A stretch of 14,813 bases of DNA, taken from positions 1-14,813 of the forward strand of contig JAADFT010000051.1 in assembly GCA_013152765.1 (NCBI GenBank), written 5' to 3'. Source of the DNA: Calditrichota bacterium (GTDB lineage: Bacteria > Zhuqueibacterota > Zhuqueibacteria > Oleimicrobiales > Geothermoviventaceae). The notes under the pieces are model-generated. The model was given only the letters and a program-made list of their open reading frames with translations. It searched no databases and had not been told where the DNA came from. The translations under genes were made by a program, and so were the position numbers. Of this stretch, positions 1 through 8,248 are shown in pieces. Each line of letters starts with the position of its first letter. The first letter of the stretch is position 1.

Positions 1-2
1 CG

Positions 3-1100
3 CTTTTTCACATGAGCCAGGGGTACTTTTTCGACACGGATGGAATCATCCGCGATTTCCGCCTGCGCGACTACCCCGTGACGTGCGCGGCGGAGGACCC
101 CTGGAGTCAGCTCTGGCTGGGCACGTGGGGAATTTCGGTGGGGCGGGCGGACCTTCGCCTGGCCAGGCTGGATCTGCTGCCAGTGGGACCCTGGCAGCCT
201 GAAGTGCGGGCTCTGGCTGAGGCTGACAACGAAATGTGGATGGGCGGTCTGGAGGATGAGGGGGGCGATGGTGCGATCACCATCTGGAACAAGCGCGACA
301 ACAGTTGGGCCTACCTTCAGACTCGCTACGTGACGGGCGTGCCCAGCGACCGGGTGTTGGCAATCGCAACGGACGGGCCCGTCGTGTGGTTTGGCACAGA
401 CCTGGGTCTTGTCGCTTACGACCGCGCGCACGAACACTGGCGCACGTTCGAAGCCCCTCGTTACCTGGACGACGATCTGGTGTACGACGTGCTGGTGGAC
501 AGCGGCTGGGTCCTTGCTGCGACCGGGAGAGGCGTGTCGGAAATTCGAGTTTTCCCTGGTCGGAAAGGGAAGAAGGACTCCGTCGCAGTGCGGCGTCTGG
601 ATCCTACCAACCTCTCCAATGTAGCGGTGTACGATCTGGAAAAGACGGAAAATCTGCTCTGGGCGGGGACGTCCGATGGCCTGTACGTGTACGATCGCGA
701 GGAGAAACGAGGTGGCTACGTGATTGACTCCGAAGGGCCAATGGGCGCCCCGGTGTCAGCCGTGGGCCGCGCGGGCGACACGCTGTGGGTGGCGAGCTGG
801 AAGACGGTGTACGCGTACGACATGCGCAAACGCGTGTGGCTGCCGCCGCCGATGGGCCGCACAGATCTCGGGTCGCGTGTCTACCGAATCAGCGGCAACG
901 ACCAGGTGGTCTGGTTTGCGACCGAACAGGGCGTGTACAAGTACGATTACGCGCGTCAGAGGTGGCGTCGTTTCGCTGTGGAGGACGGCTTGATCGGCAG
1001 CCACGTTTACACCGTTTTGCTCGAGGGGGACTACGTGTGGTTCGGTACGAACCGAGGCATCACGCGCTTCTACTGGAACAGCCCCTACAGAGCGGACTGA
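3..1100 (+). CDS. Beta-propeller protein (Reg_prop-like repeats), 5' truncated
   Basis: C-terminal part of a repeat protein. The reading frame is open to the window edge (codons for L, F, H precede the first Met at 12), so the true start is probably upstream. About 365 residues are visible, built from blades of the form W-x-G/A-T-x-x-G-[LVI]-x-x-[YF]-D: WFGTDLGLVAYD, WAGTSDGLYVYD, WFATEQGVYKYD and WFGTNRGITRFYW (residues counted from the Met: about 125, 216, 301, 345). This is the pattern of the two-component-regulator propeller repeat, usually found in periplasmic sensor domains or secreted proteins. No transmembrane or kinase part follows; the protein ends right after the last blade. A sensor or binding role is inferred from the fold only; ligand and location are unknown. 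It ends 3 nt before folC, so the two are probably co-transcribed although no functional link is obvious. Confidence 0.75.
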   Translation, partial: LFHMSQGYFFDTDGIIRDFRLRDYPVTCAAEDPWSQLWLGTWGISVGRADLRLARLDLLPVGPWQPEVRALAEADNEMWMGGLEDEGGDGAITIWNKRDNSWAYLQTRYVTGVPSDRVLAIATDGPVVWFGTDLGLVAYDRAHEHWRTFEAPRYLDDDLVYDVLVDSGWVLAATGRGVSEIRVFPGRKGKKDSVAVRRLDPTNLSNVAVYDLEKTENLLWAGTSDGLYVYDREEKRGGYVIDSEGPMGAPVSAVGRAGDTLWVASWKTVYAYDMRKRVWLPPPMGRTDLGSRVYRISGNDQVVWFATEQGVYKYDYARQRWRRFAVEDGLIGSHVYTVLLEGDYVWFGTNRGITRFYWNSPYRAD

Positions 1101-1103
1101 AGC

Positions 1104-2384
1104 ATGCCGAATCCTGATGAGCTGATCGACTACCTTTTCTCCCGCCGACGGTTTGGCCTGAAACCAGGCCTTCAGCGTGTGCAGGCGCTTCTGGAGTACC
1201 TGGGTCACCCCGAAAGGAAGTTCGACACCGTTCACATCGCCGGGACCAACGGGAAGGGTACCACGGCGGCATTTCTGGAAGGGATTCTCAGAGCCGGAGG
1301 GCTCAAGACCGGGCTGTACACCTCGCCGCACCTGGTCTCGCCGGAAGAGCGTGTGCGGGTGGACTGGCAGAAGATCCCACGTGAGCGTCTGGTTGGCTGG
1401 ATTGCTGACCTGAGGCCGCAGATTGAGAAGACGGAGGCGACGTTTTTTGAGGCCATGACGGCCATCGGCTTCGCCTACTTTGCCGAGACCGGGGTGGACG
1501 TGGCTGTGGTGGAGGTGGGGCTTGGCGGCCGCTGGGACGCAACGAACGTGGTTACGCCGAAAGTCGCGGTGGTAACCGATGTGCACCTGGACCACCAGCG
1601 GCACCTCGGGCGCACACTCGGGCAGATCGCGGCGGAGAAGGCGGGAATCTTGAAACCGGGTGTCCCGTGTGTGACCTACGTGCAGCGGCGTGCGGCTCGT
1701 GTGGTTCTCGAGGAAAAGGCTCGCGAGGTCGGGGCAGAGCTGCTGCGTCTGCAGGCGGAGACCCGGACGCGGGTGAGAGAGGTGGAAGCGCTCGGCACAA
1801 CGATCGACTACCGTGGCCGGAGTTTGCACGTGCGCGGTCTGAAGACACGGCTTGTCGGGGAACACCAGGGGCGCAACCTTGCCCTCGCGCTTCTTTCGGC
1901 GGAGGTTTTCGGTTTGCCCGGCGATCTGTCGGAAGAGTCGCTTCGCCAGGCCGTGGCGGCGGTACGCTGGGACGGGCGGTTTCAGGTACTGGCAAGAGAG
2001 CCGCTTCGTTTAGTCGATGTGGCGCACAACATCCAGGGCGTCCGCGCTTTTGTGGACACGTTTCGCTGGGTTTGGGGCGAAAGGCACGACGTCGTGTTCG
2101 CGCTGGGTCTGTTGCGCGACAAGCCCGCTGGCGGCATGTTCGACGTACTCTCGCGTTTGGGACGGCGCGTTGTGGTGACGCCGTTACCGTCGCAGCGCAG
2201 CGCCGATGTGAACTCGCTGGCTGACTTCGCGCGCCAACGCGGCTGGGAAGTTCGTCAGGCAGCTTCGCCGGTGGAAGCCTGGCAGCTTGCCGAAGCCTGG
2301 GCCGGGGACGAACCAGTGGTGGGTCTCGGCTCGCACTACCTGGTGGGCGACGTGCTGCGAGCCCGGGGAGAGCAGCCACCCTGA
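1104..2384 (+). CDS. folC: Folylpolyglutamate synthase / dihydrofolate synthase
   Basis: 426 residues, normal length for FolC, a cytoplasmic Mur-ligase-family enzyme that adds glutamate to dihydropteroate and/or to tetrahydrofolates using ATP. The N-terminal ATPase domain has the P-loop GTNGKGT (residues 47-53), followed by TSPHLVSPEERV, the VVEVGLGGRWDATN segment and TDVHLDHQRHLGRTLG, all hallmarks of FolC. The C-terminal domain carries VDVAHNIQG, corresponding to the usual DGAHNP motif; Asp, His and Asn are kept while Gly and Pro are replaced by Val and Ile. Whether it has one or both activities cannot be told from sequence alone. Only a weak Shine-Dalgarno precedes the ATG, and the 3-nt distance to the propeller gene suggests translation coupled to it. 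The next gene has its own promoter. Confidence 0.95.
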   Translation: MPNPDELIDYLFSRRRFGLKPGLQRVQALLEYLGHPERKFDTVHIAGTNGKGTTAAFLEGILRAGGLKTGLYTSPHLVSPEERVRVDWQKIPRERLVGWIADLRPQIEKTEATFFEAMTAIGFAYFAETGVDVAVVEVGLGGRWDATNVVTPKVAVVTDVHLDHQRHLGRTLGQIAAEKAGILKPGVPCVTYVQRRAARVVLEEKAREVGAELLRLQAETRTRVREVEALGTTIDYRGRSLHVRGLKTRLVGEHQGRNLALALLSAEVFGLPGDLSEESLRQAVAAVRWDGRFQVLAREPLRLVDVAHNIQGVRAFVDTFRWVWGERHDVVFALGLLRDKPAGGMFDVLSRLGRRVVVTPLPSQRSADVNSLADFARQRGWEVRQAASPVEAWQLAEAWAGDEPVVGLGSHYLVGDVLRARGEQPP

Positions 2385-2442
2385 CCTCGATCTGGGTGTC
2401 GGCGCAAGCATGCCTAAATTACTGCGTTTCTGGGGAAATACC

Positions 2443-2471
2443 TTGACAAACGGACGCGGATTTGGTAAATT
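2443..2471 (+). promoter_or_regulatory. Sigma-70-type promoter for the ABC ATPase gene
   Basis: TTGACA (2443-2448), a 17-nt spacer, then TAAATT (2466-2471). The -35 box is a perfect consensus and the -10 matches four of six positions. Transcription would start near 2478, giving a leader of about 42 nt. The same TAAATT box with the same 17-nt spacing occurs before rpmE. Confidence 0.75.
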
Positions 2472-2519
2472 GGCGGGCCTCGCTGGGCAGCAGGCAAGCA
2501 GAAGCAGAGCAGGGACTGA

Positions 2520-3635
<1,116 letters not shown>

Positions 3636-4007
3636 AGTTGGGGCCGGAAAACGCCAGGTGAATTGGCTGAAATTGGTCCCGTTCGGAACGAAACTTGCAA
3701 GGGGTGAAGAGCGTTAAGGCCAATGTCGGGAGGGACGTCTGCCCGATGTAGCCATCCGTGCCAGTCGGTTCCGCGCTTTCGAGTAATTTCTCCCGAGATC
3801 CCGCTTCTGGCTAATCTGGAAGGATCTCACTCCTGATACAACCCCGGCGAACGTTTTCGAGTATTCCAGGAAAGGTAGTCCGTTTTGCGGCCGTTCTGCA
3901 GGATGTGGCGGCTGGTGTTCGTGCTTGTTGGCGACAAACAGGGAACGAGTGTGCGGTCGGTGAATTGAGAGGAAATTGGTCGAGCGAATCAGTGAGGTGA
4001 ACAAACG
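3636..4007 (+). other. 372-nt gap without a gene; probable rho leader
   Basis: No reading frame with a recognisable protein or a good ribosome site is seen on either strand. Frames crossing it are extensions or shadows of the neighbours. I found no good -35/-10 pair and no T-tract terminator. An imperfect stem around 3724-3744 (TGTCGGG pairing with CCCGATG, with two wobble pairs) is the only clear fold. Because rho is autoregulated through its leader in other bacteria, this long untranslated stretch may play such a role; that is inference. Confidence 0.4.
3994..4000 (+). promoter_or_regulatory. Ribosome binding site of rho
   Basis: GAGGTGA lies 7 nt before the ATG at 4008 and fixes the start of rho. 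Confidence 0.7.
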
Positions 4008-5255
4008 ATGGACATCGCAGAACTCAAAGCAATGAAGATCCCTGAGCTCTTGAAGATTGCCCAGGATCTCAACATCCAGGGCTGTACGGGCCTCAAGAAA
4101 CAAGAGCTCATTTTTCGAATCCTGGAGGAGCAAACCCGCCAGGAAGGCCTGGTGTTCGCGGAAGGCGTGCTGGAGGTGTTGCCGGACGGCTACGGATTCC
4201 TGCGGTCACCGGATTTCAACTACCTGCCTGGTCCGGACGACATCTACGTCAGTCCTTCCCAGATCAAGCGTTTCGACCTGCGCACTGGCGACGTGGTTTC
4301 CGGTCAGATTCGCCCGCCGAAGGAAAACGAGCGCTTTTTCGCCCTCCTGAAAGTTGAGGCCGTCAACTACGAGGACCCCGAGAAGGCGAAAAATCGCACC
4401 CTGTTCGACAACCTCACGCCGCTCTACCCGATGGAGCGGATCCGGCTGGAGACCTCGCCTCTCGACTACTCGACGCGCATCATGGATCTGCTGACGCCGA
4501 TCGGGAAGGGCCAGCGCGGACTGATTGTGGCGCAGCCGAAAACGGGCAAAACCACGCTCCTGCAGAAAATTGCCAATGCGGTACTGAAGAACCACCCGGA
4601 AATCCGCCTCATCGTGCTGCTCATCGACGAGCGCCCGGAAGAGGTGACGGACATGGAGCGTTCGGTGGACGCTGAGGTGATCAGCTCCACGTTCGACGAA
4701 CCCGCTGAGCGGCACGTGCAGGTTGCGGACATGGTGCTGGAAAAGGCGAAGCGCCTGGTAGAGTACGGCAACGACGTGATGATCTTGCTCGACAGCATCA
4801 CGCGACTTGCCCGGGCCCACAACGCGGTGATTCCACACAGCGGTAAGATCCTCTCCGGTGGTCTCGATGCGAACGCGCTTCACAAGCCGAAGCGCTTCTT
4901 CGGCGCTGCCCGGAATGTGGAAGAAGGCGGGAGCCTTACGATCATCGCGACGGCGTTGATCGACACCGGTAGCCGGATGGACGACGTGATTTTCGAAGAG
5001 TTCAAGGGTACGGGCAACATGGAGCTGGTTCTGGACCGTCGTCTGGCCGACCGCCGTGTGTTCCCGGCCATCGACATCAACAAGTCCGGCACGCGAAAGG
5101 AAGAGCTGCTGTTGGACAAGCACGAGCTCAACCGCGTCTGGATCTTGCGCAAGCTCCTGGCCGAGCTGAATCCGGTGGAAGCGATGGAATTTCTGCTGGA
5201 GAAGATGCGCGGCACCAAGTCGAATCGCGAGTTCCTGGAGTCGATGAGCACGTGA
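4008..5255 (+). CDS. rho: Transcription termination factor Rho
   Basis: 415 residues, close to the E. coli protein (419), without the large N-terminal insertions seen in some phyla. Rho is the hexameric RNA-dependent ATPase/helicase that releases transcripts from RNA polymerase. Residues 1-45 form the helical Rho_N domain (MDIAELKAMKIPELLKIAQ), about 48-120 the cold-shock-like primary RNA-binding domain (GVLEVLPDGYGFLRSP), and the rest the RecA-like motor. Walker A is AQPKTGKT (175-182), where the common form is APPKAGKT; Walker B is VMILLDSITRLAR. The Q-loop (HSGKILSGGLDANALHKP) and R-loop (EEFKGTGNMELVLDRRLADRR) are conserved, as is SGTRKEELLL. A clear GAGGTGA site precedes the ATG. rho followed by rpmE is a common pairing in bacteria. 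Confidence 0.97.
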   Translation: MDIAELKAMKIPELLKIAQDLNIQGCTGLKKQELIFRILEEQTRQEGLVFAEGVLEVLPDGYGFLRSPDFNYLPGPDDIYVSPSQIKRFDLRTGDVVSGQIRPPKENERFFALLKVEAVNYEDPEKAKNRTLFDNLTPLYPMERIRLETSPLDYSTRIMDLLTPIGKGQRGLIVAQPKTGKTTLLQKIANAVLKNHPEIRLIVLLIDERPEEVTDMERSVDAEVISSTFDEPAERHVQVADMVLEKAKRLVEYGNDVMILLDSITRLARAHNAVIPHSGKILSGGLDANALHKPKRFFGAARNVEEGGSLTIIATALIDTGSRMDDVIFEEFKGTGNMELVLDRRLADRRVFPAIDINKSGTRKEELLLDKHELNRVWILRKLLAELNPVEAMEFLLEKMRGTKSNREFLESMST

Positions 5256-5278
5256 TTGGTGCGAGTTGCTGTTTTTTG

Positions 5279-5307
5279 TTGCATTAGGCCCCAGATTTTG
5301 CTAAATT
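5279..5307 (+). promoter_or_regulatory. Promoter of rpmE
   Basis: TTGCAT (5279-5284), a 17-nt spacer and TAAATT (5302-5307), the same -10 box and spacing as the promoter at 2443. The box also reads TAAATTTG, which matches the Bacteroidota TAnnTTTG form, so either reading is possible. Expected transcription start near 5314, leaving about 58 nt before the start codon. Confidence 0.6.
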
Positions 5308-5356
5308 TGCGCTCGTTGAGGGAACGATCTGGACGAGTGCGCTGAACAATGCTGTC

Positions 5357-5364
5357 AAAGGAGG
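5357..5364 (+). promoter_or_regulatory. Strong ribosome binding site of rpmE
   Basis: AAAGGAGG, a near-perfect anti-16S match, 7 nt before the TTG at 5372. It identifies the unusual TTG as the true start of L31. Confidence 0.85.
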
Positions 5365-5371
5365 TTTTAAC

Positions 5372-5614
5372 TTGAAACCGAACATTCATCCCGAATACAA
5401 GCTCGGTACGGTTCGTTGCGCGTGTGGTAACGAGTTCCAGGTGCGCTCCACGATCGGCGACATGCGGATTGAAATCTGCTCAAAGTGCCATCCCTTCTTC
5501 ACCGGCCGTCAGAAGCTGGTGGACACAACGGGACGCGTGGAGAAATTCATGCGCAAGTACGGGCTGGACAAGAAGAACCAGGAGCAGAAGGCCGAAGCCA
5601 AGGAGAACGCCTGA
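5372..5614 (+). CDS. rpmE: 50S ribosomal protein L31, zinc-binding type
   Basis: 80 residues, starting at a TTG codon backed by a strong Shine-Dalgarno. L31 bridges the large and small ribosomal subunits. MKPNIHPEY is the standard N-terminus. The four zinc-ligand cysteines of the C+ type are present: the CAC pair near residues 15-17 and ICSKCHPF near 36-39, followed by FTGRQKLVDTTGRVEKF, typical of the family. The last 14 residues are a charged tail (KKNQEQKAEAKENA). It has its own promoter after rho and an intrinsic terminator downstream, so it can be expressed apart from its neighbours. Confidence 0.97.
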   Translation: MKPNIHPEYKLGTVRCACGNEFQVRSTIGDMRIEICSKCHPFFTGRQKLVDTTGRVEKFMRKYGLDKKNQEQKAEAKENA

Positions 5615-5688
5615 GAACCGTGCGGTTGAGGTTCGCAGAGATGTGCGCCCTTTGAGGCTCGAAAGTGACAACGACGAGACGACCTGTG

Positions 5689-5727
5689 GCGGAATGCGGA
5701 GTTTTTGGCTGCGTGTTCCGCTTTTTT
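5689..5727 (+). terminator. Rho-independent terminator after rpmE
   Basis: GCGGAATGCG (5689-5698) pairs with CGTGTTCCGC (5712-5721), ten pairs including two G-T wobbles, around a 13-nt loop, followed by six T's (5722-5727). It sits only 7 nt before the ribosome site of the next gene, so that gene depends on readthrough or on an unseen promoter. Confidence 0.8.
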
Positions 5728-5733
5728 GTGCCT

Positions 5734-5740
5734 GGAGGTG
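5734..5740 (+). promoter_or_regulatory. Ribosome binding site of the DUF1385 gene
   Basis: GGAGGTG, a strong anti-16S match. It lies 10 nt before a CTG (5751) and 7 nt before an ACG (5748) in the DUF1385 frame. No ATG, GTG or TTG lies at a usable distance in that frame, and an in-frame TGA at 5739-5741 blocks any earlier start. Confidence 0.6.
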
Positions 5741-5750
5741 AACTCTCACG

Positions 5751-6731
5751 CTGAGCAAAGAGACGGAGAAGGACAAGCAGCCGGAACGCACTGTCGACCC
5801 GGTTGGTGGACAGGCCGTGATCGAGGGCGTGATGATGCGCTCTGGCGACGCGGTGAGCGTGGCCGTGCGGAAACCGGACGGCAGGGTGGCGTTAAACAAA
5901 AGGCGGCACGTGTCGTGGACCAAGCGGGGACGTCTGTGGTCGCTCCCCGTGCTCCGCGGCGCGATTGTGCTGATTGAATCGCTGGCCCTTGGCTACTGGG
6001 CCCTGAACTTTTCGGCCAGAATGGCCAGCGAAGAGGAAGCAACAGAAATTTCTGGCTTCTCTCGCATCTTGTCCTGGCTAACACTGCCCCTGGCGTTGGC
6101 GCTCGGACTCGGGCTCTTTTTCTACCTGCCGATGATGGTGACCACCTGGCTCGGTGTTCAGGGCGGCGTGGCATTCAACTTGGTGGACGGGCTTTTGCGA
6201 CTGGGTGTCTTTCTGGCTTACCTGTACGCGATTAGCCAGTGGAAGGAGATCAGGCGGCTGTTTGAGTACCACGGCGCCGAGCACAAGTCCATTTTCGCCT
6301 ACGAAAGCACCGGTCGGCTGGACCCGGAAGAGGCCAAAGCCTACAGCCGACGACATCCGCGCTGCGGCACGAGTTTTTTGCTGATCGTGATGCTGGTCAG
6401 CGTGGCGGTTTTCATGTTTCTTGGGCGTCCAGACTCTTTAGCGGACCGGCTTGTGCGACTGGCCTTCGTTCCGCTGATCGCCGGTCTCTCGTACGAGGCG
6501 ATCAAGCTCTCGGACAGGCAGCGCCACACCTGGCTGGGACGTTTTGTAACACCGGGGCTGTGGCTACAGGGCCTGACCACGAGAGAGCCGGACACGGAAC
6601 AGCTCGAGGTGGCGCAGGTTAGCCTCCGGGCGGCTGTGGATGACTCTGTGCCTTTCGGCGAGAGTACCTGGGAACCCGCGGAGCTGCTTGGGGAGCTGCG
6701 CGTGAAGCGAACTGAGGTTGCGGCCGGTTAG
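5751..6731 (+). CDS. DUF1385 membrane protein, probable CTG start
   Basis: 326 residues from the proposed CTG. The family signature GGQAVIEGVMM (residues 19-29), YHGAEHKSIFAYE (173-185) and HPRCGTSF (202-209) make the assignment firm; the conserved His, Glu and Cys residues have led to annotation as a putative metal-dependent enzyme, but the function is unknown. About five hydrophobic segments (near 66-87, 107-130, 142-162, 208-225, 233-250) place it in the inner membrane. Family members commonly lie next to rpmE, prfA and prmC, as here. The first ordinary start codon in frame is the GTG at 5817, which would remove GGQA from the signature, so translation must begin earlier: CTG 5751 is best, ACG 5748 second. 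A sequencing error in the start codon is also possible. Confidence 0.88.
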   Translation: MSKETEKDKQPERTVDPVGGQAVIEGVMMRSGDAVSVAVRKPDGRVALNKRRHVSWTKRGRLWSLPVLRGAIVLIESLALGYWALNFSARMASEEEATEISGFSRILSWLTLPLALALGLGLFFYLPMMVTTWLGVQGGVAFNLVDGLLRLGVFLAYLYAISQWKEIRRLFEYHGAEHKSIFAYESTGRLDPEEAKAYSRRHPRCGTSFLLIVMLVSVAVFMFLGRPDSLADRLVRLAFVPLIAGLSYEAIKLSDRQRHTWLGRFVTPGLWLQGLTTREPDTEQLEVAQVSLRAAVDDSVPFGESTWEPAELLGELRVKRTEVAAG

Positions 6732-6740
6732 TTCTGCCAC

Positions 6741-6762
6741 GCCAAAATGTGGTTGGCTTTTT
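6741..6762 (+). terminator. Possible weak terminator after the DUF1385 gene
   Basis: GCCAA (6741-6745) pairs with TTGGC (6753-6757) around a 7-nt loop, followed by five T's (6758-6762). The stem is only 5 bp, so termination would be weak. Confidence 0.3.
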
Positions 6763-6781
6763 GGACTCGTGGTTTCTCTGG

Positions 6782-6805
6782 GGCGAGATGTTGCTTGATC
6801 TCGCC
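6782..6805. repeat. Inverted repeat, 8-bp perfect stem
   Basis: GGCGAGAT (6782-6789) and ATCTCGCC (6798-6805) around an 8-nt loop. It is the first of a cluster of hairpins in the gap before prfA; no T-tract follows. Confidence 0.5.
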
Positions 6806-6813
6806 TGAAACGA

Positions 6814-6851
6814 GCCTGCTTTAGCAGGCGGCTTCCTTTGGCGGAGAAGCC
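6814..6851. repeat. Two adjacent hairpins, REP-like palindromes
   Basis: GCCTGC-TTTA-GCAGGC (6814-6829) is directly followed by GGCTTC...GAAGCC (6830-6851). The tandem arrangement resembles short palindromic repeats scattered in some genomes. Copy number cannot be judged from this window. Confidence 0.4.
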
Positions 6852-7168
6852 ACGCGCTGCTTTCGCCTTTGTTTCGCGAATCTGAGGTAGTAGACTCAGA
6901 AATGTACTGCCGGTGAGACGGACGGAGCCGACTCTCGGGGGAACGCCCGGTCGAAGCTCGCGGATGAAGGGTGGTTGAGGTTGAAGCCGAAGACTTGGGG
7001 CGACTTCGCAGTCCGACTGGAAACGGCGAACGGCGTGAATAGGCGAAACGCCGGTCCGGCTTTGTCCCGGGTGGTTGCCTTCTTGAATCTGTGTGAGTCG
7101 GGCTGAATTTAGGTGGTCGGAGCATTTGCCCGGCAGGTTTTCGAACGAAATGATGCATCTGGATTGAC

Positions 7169-8248
7169 ATGGCTGAAGCACTTTTCGAAAGACTCGACGA
7201 GATTGTAGAACGCTACAACGAGATCACGGAGAAGCTCTCGGATCCGGCGGTGACCAGCGACCCTGAGAAGCTTCGCAAGCTGGCTCAGGAGCAGCACGAG
7301 CTGGAGCCCATCGTCTCGGCCTACAAGGAGTACAAGAAAACGCGCGACGAGCTGGAAGGGGTCGAGCGCATTTTGCGAGAAGAAAGCGACCAGGAGCTCA
7401 AGGAGCTGGCTGAAGCGGAAGTCGAGGACCTGAAAAAGAAACTCGACGAGCTGGTCAATCAGCTCAAGCTGTTGCTGATTCCGAAAGACGAGCAGGACGC
7501 GAAGAACGCGATCGTGGAGATTCGGGCCGGGACTGGAGGCGACGAAGCCGGGCTCTTCGCCGGAGACCTGTTCCGGATGTACTCGCGCTACGCTGAGCGC
7601 AAAGGCTGGAAAATCGAGATCATGAGTTCCCACCCACAGGACATTGGTGGGTTTAAGGAAATCATTTTCCTGGTCAAGGGCAAAGATGCCTACGGCACGC
7701 TGAAGTACGAGAGCGGTGTGCACCGCGTGCAGCGTGTGCCTGTGACGGAGGCGAGCGGCCGGATTCACACGTCGGCGGCGTCGGTAGCTGTGTTGCCGGA
7801 GGCGGACGAGGTGGACGTGCACATCGATCCGAAAGATCTGCGAATTGACGTGTTCCGCAGCTCGGGCCCGGGGGGGCAGAGTGTGAACACCACCGACTCG
7901 GCCGTCCGGATTACGCACATTCCGACGGGAATTGTGGTTACCTGCCAGGACGAGAAGAGCCAGCACAAAAACAAAGCGAAGGCTCTGCAGGTCTTGCGGG
8001 CCCGCCTGTACGAGAAGGCGCTGGAGGAAGAACGCGCCAAAGAGACGGCAACCCGGCGCTCGATGATCAGCACAGGCGACCGCAGCGCGAAAATTCGGAC
8101 GTTTAACTTCCCGCAGAACCGCGTAACGGACCACCGAATTGGTCTGACTCTTTACCGGCTAGAGCAGATTTTGGACGGTGAGCTCGACGAGCTGATCGAA
8201 CAGCTTCGAATCGCGGACCAGGCGGAGAAGCTGAAACAACTGGGATGA
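7169..8248 (+). CDS. prfA: Peptide chain release factor 1 (RF1)
   Basis: 359 residues, full length. RF1 reads UAA and UAG in the ribosomal A site and triggers release of the finished peptide. The N-terminal coiled-coil-rich domain (1-110) is followed by EIRAGTGGDEAGLFAGDL, then the stop-codon-reading tripeptide P-V-T in RVQRVPVTEASGRIHTS; RF2 would have SPF there. The catalytic GGQ lies at 235-237 within SSGPGGQSVNTTDSAVRI. The end (GELDELIEQLRIADQAEKL) is typical. The ATG at 7169 gives the standard N-terminus, but only a poor Shine-Dalgarno is seen before it. The stop overlaps the start of prmC by 4 nt (ATGA), implying coupled translation. Confidence 0.97.
   Translation: MAEALFERLDEIVERYNEITEKLSDPAVTSDPEKLRKLAQEQHELEPIVSAYKEYKKTRDELEGVERILREESDQELKELAEAEVEDLKKKLDELVNQLKLLLIPKDEQDAKNAIVEIRAGTGGDEAGLFAGDLFRMYSRYAERKGWKIEIMSSHPQDIGGFKEIIFLVKGKDAYGTLKYESGVHRVQRVPVTEASGRIHTSAASVAVLPEADEVDVHIDPKDLRIDVFRSSGPGGQSVNTTDSAVRITHIPTGIVVTCQDEKSQHKNKAKALQVLRARLYEKALEEERAKETATRRSMISTGDRSAKIRTFNFPQNRVTDHRIGLTLYRLEQILDGELDELIEQLRIADQAEKLKQLG

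Larger units (their letters stand above)
6732..7168 (+). other. 437-nt hairpin-rich gap before prfA
   Basis: No convincing gene on either strand; the long minus-strand frame across it has a proline/serine/arginine-rich, low-complexity product typical of a spurious frame. The gap holds several exact short inverted repeats: GGCGAGAT/ATCTCGCC (6782-6805), GCCTGC-TTTA-GCAGGC (6814-6829), GGCTTC/GAAGCC (6830-6851), TCTGAG/CTCAGA (6881-6900), CGGCGT/ACGCCG (7031-7053) and GCCGG-T-CCGGC (7050-7060). It could be a structured RNA, a leader of prfA, a repeat element or a decayed insertion. I recognise no known RNA family in it. Confidence 0.4.

Noticed and set aside
6850..7090. Group II intron, RNase P RNA or tmRNA fragment
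   Set aside because: Some stretches look intron-like by eye, but there is no domain V, no reverse transcriptase, no RNase P or tmRNA core motif, and I could not build a full fold.
7083..7111. Possible prfA promoter TTGAAT ... TGAATT/AATTTA
   Set aside because: Spacing is 15 nt for the better -10 box and the box at 17 nt is poor; not convincing enough to list.
6564..7181. 205-codon minus-strand reading frame across the gap before prfA
   Set aside because: It has no ribosome site, overlaps the end of the DUF1385 gene and the start of prfA, and its product is low-complexity (Pro, Ser, Arg, Gln rich) without any recognisable motif.
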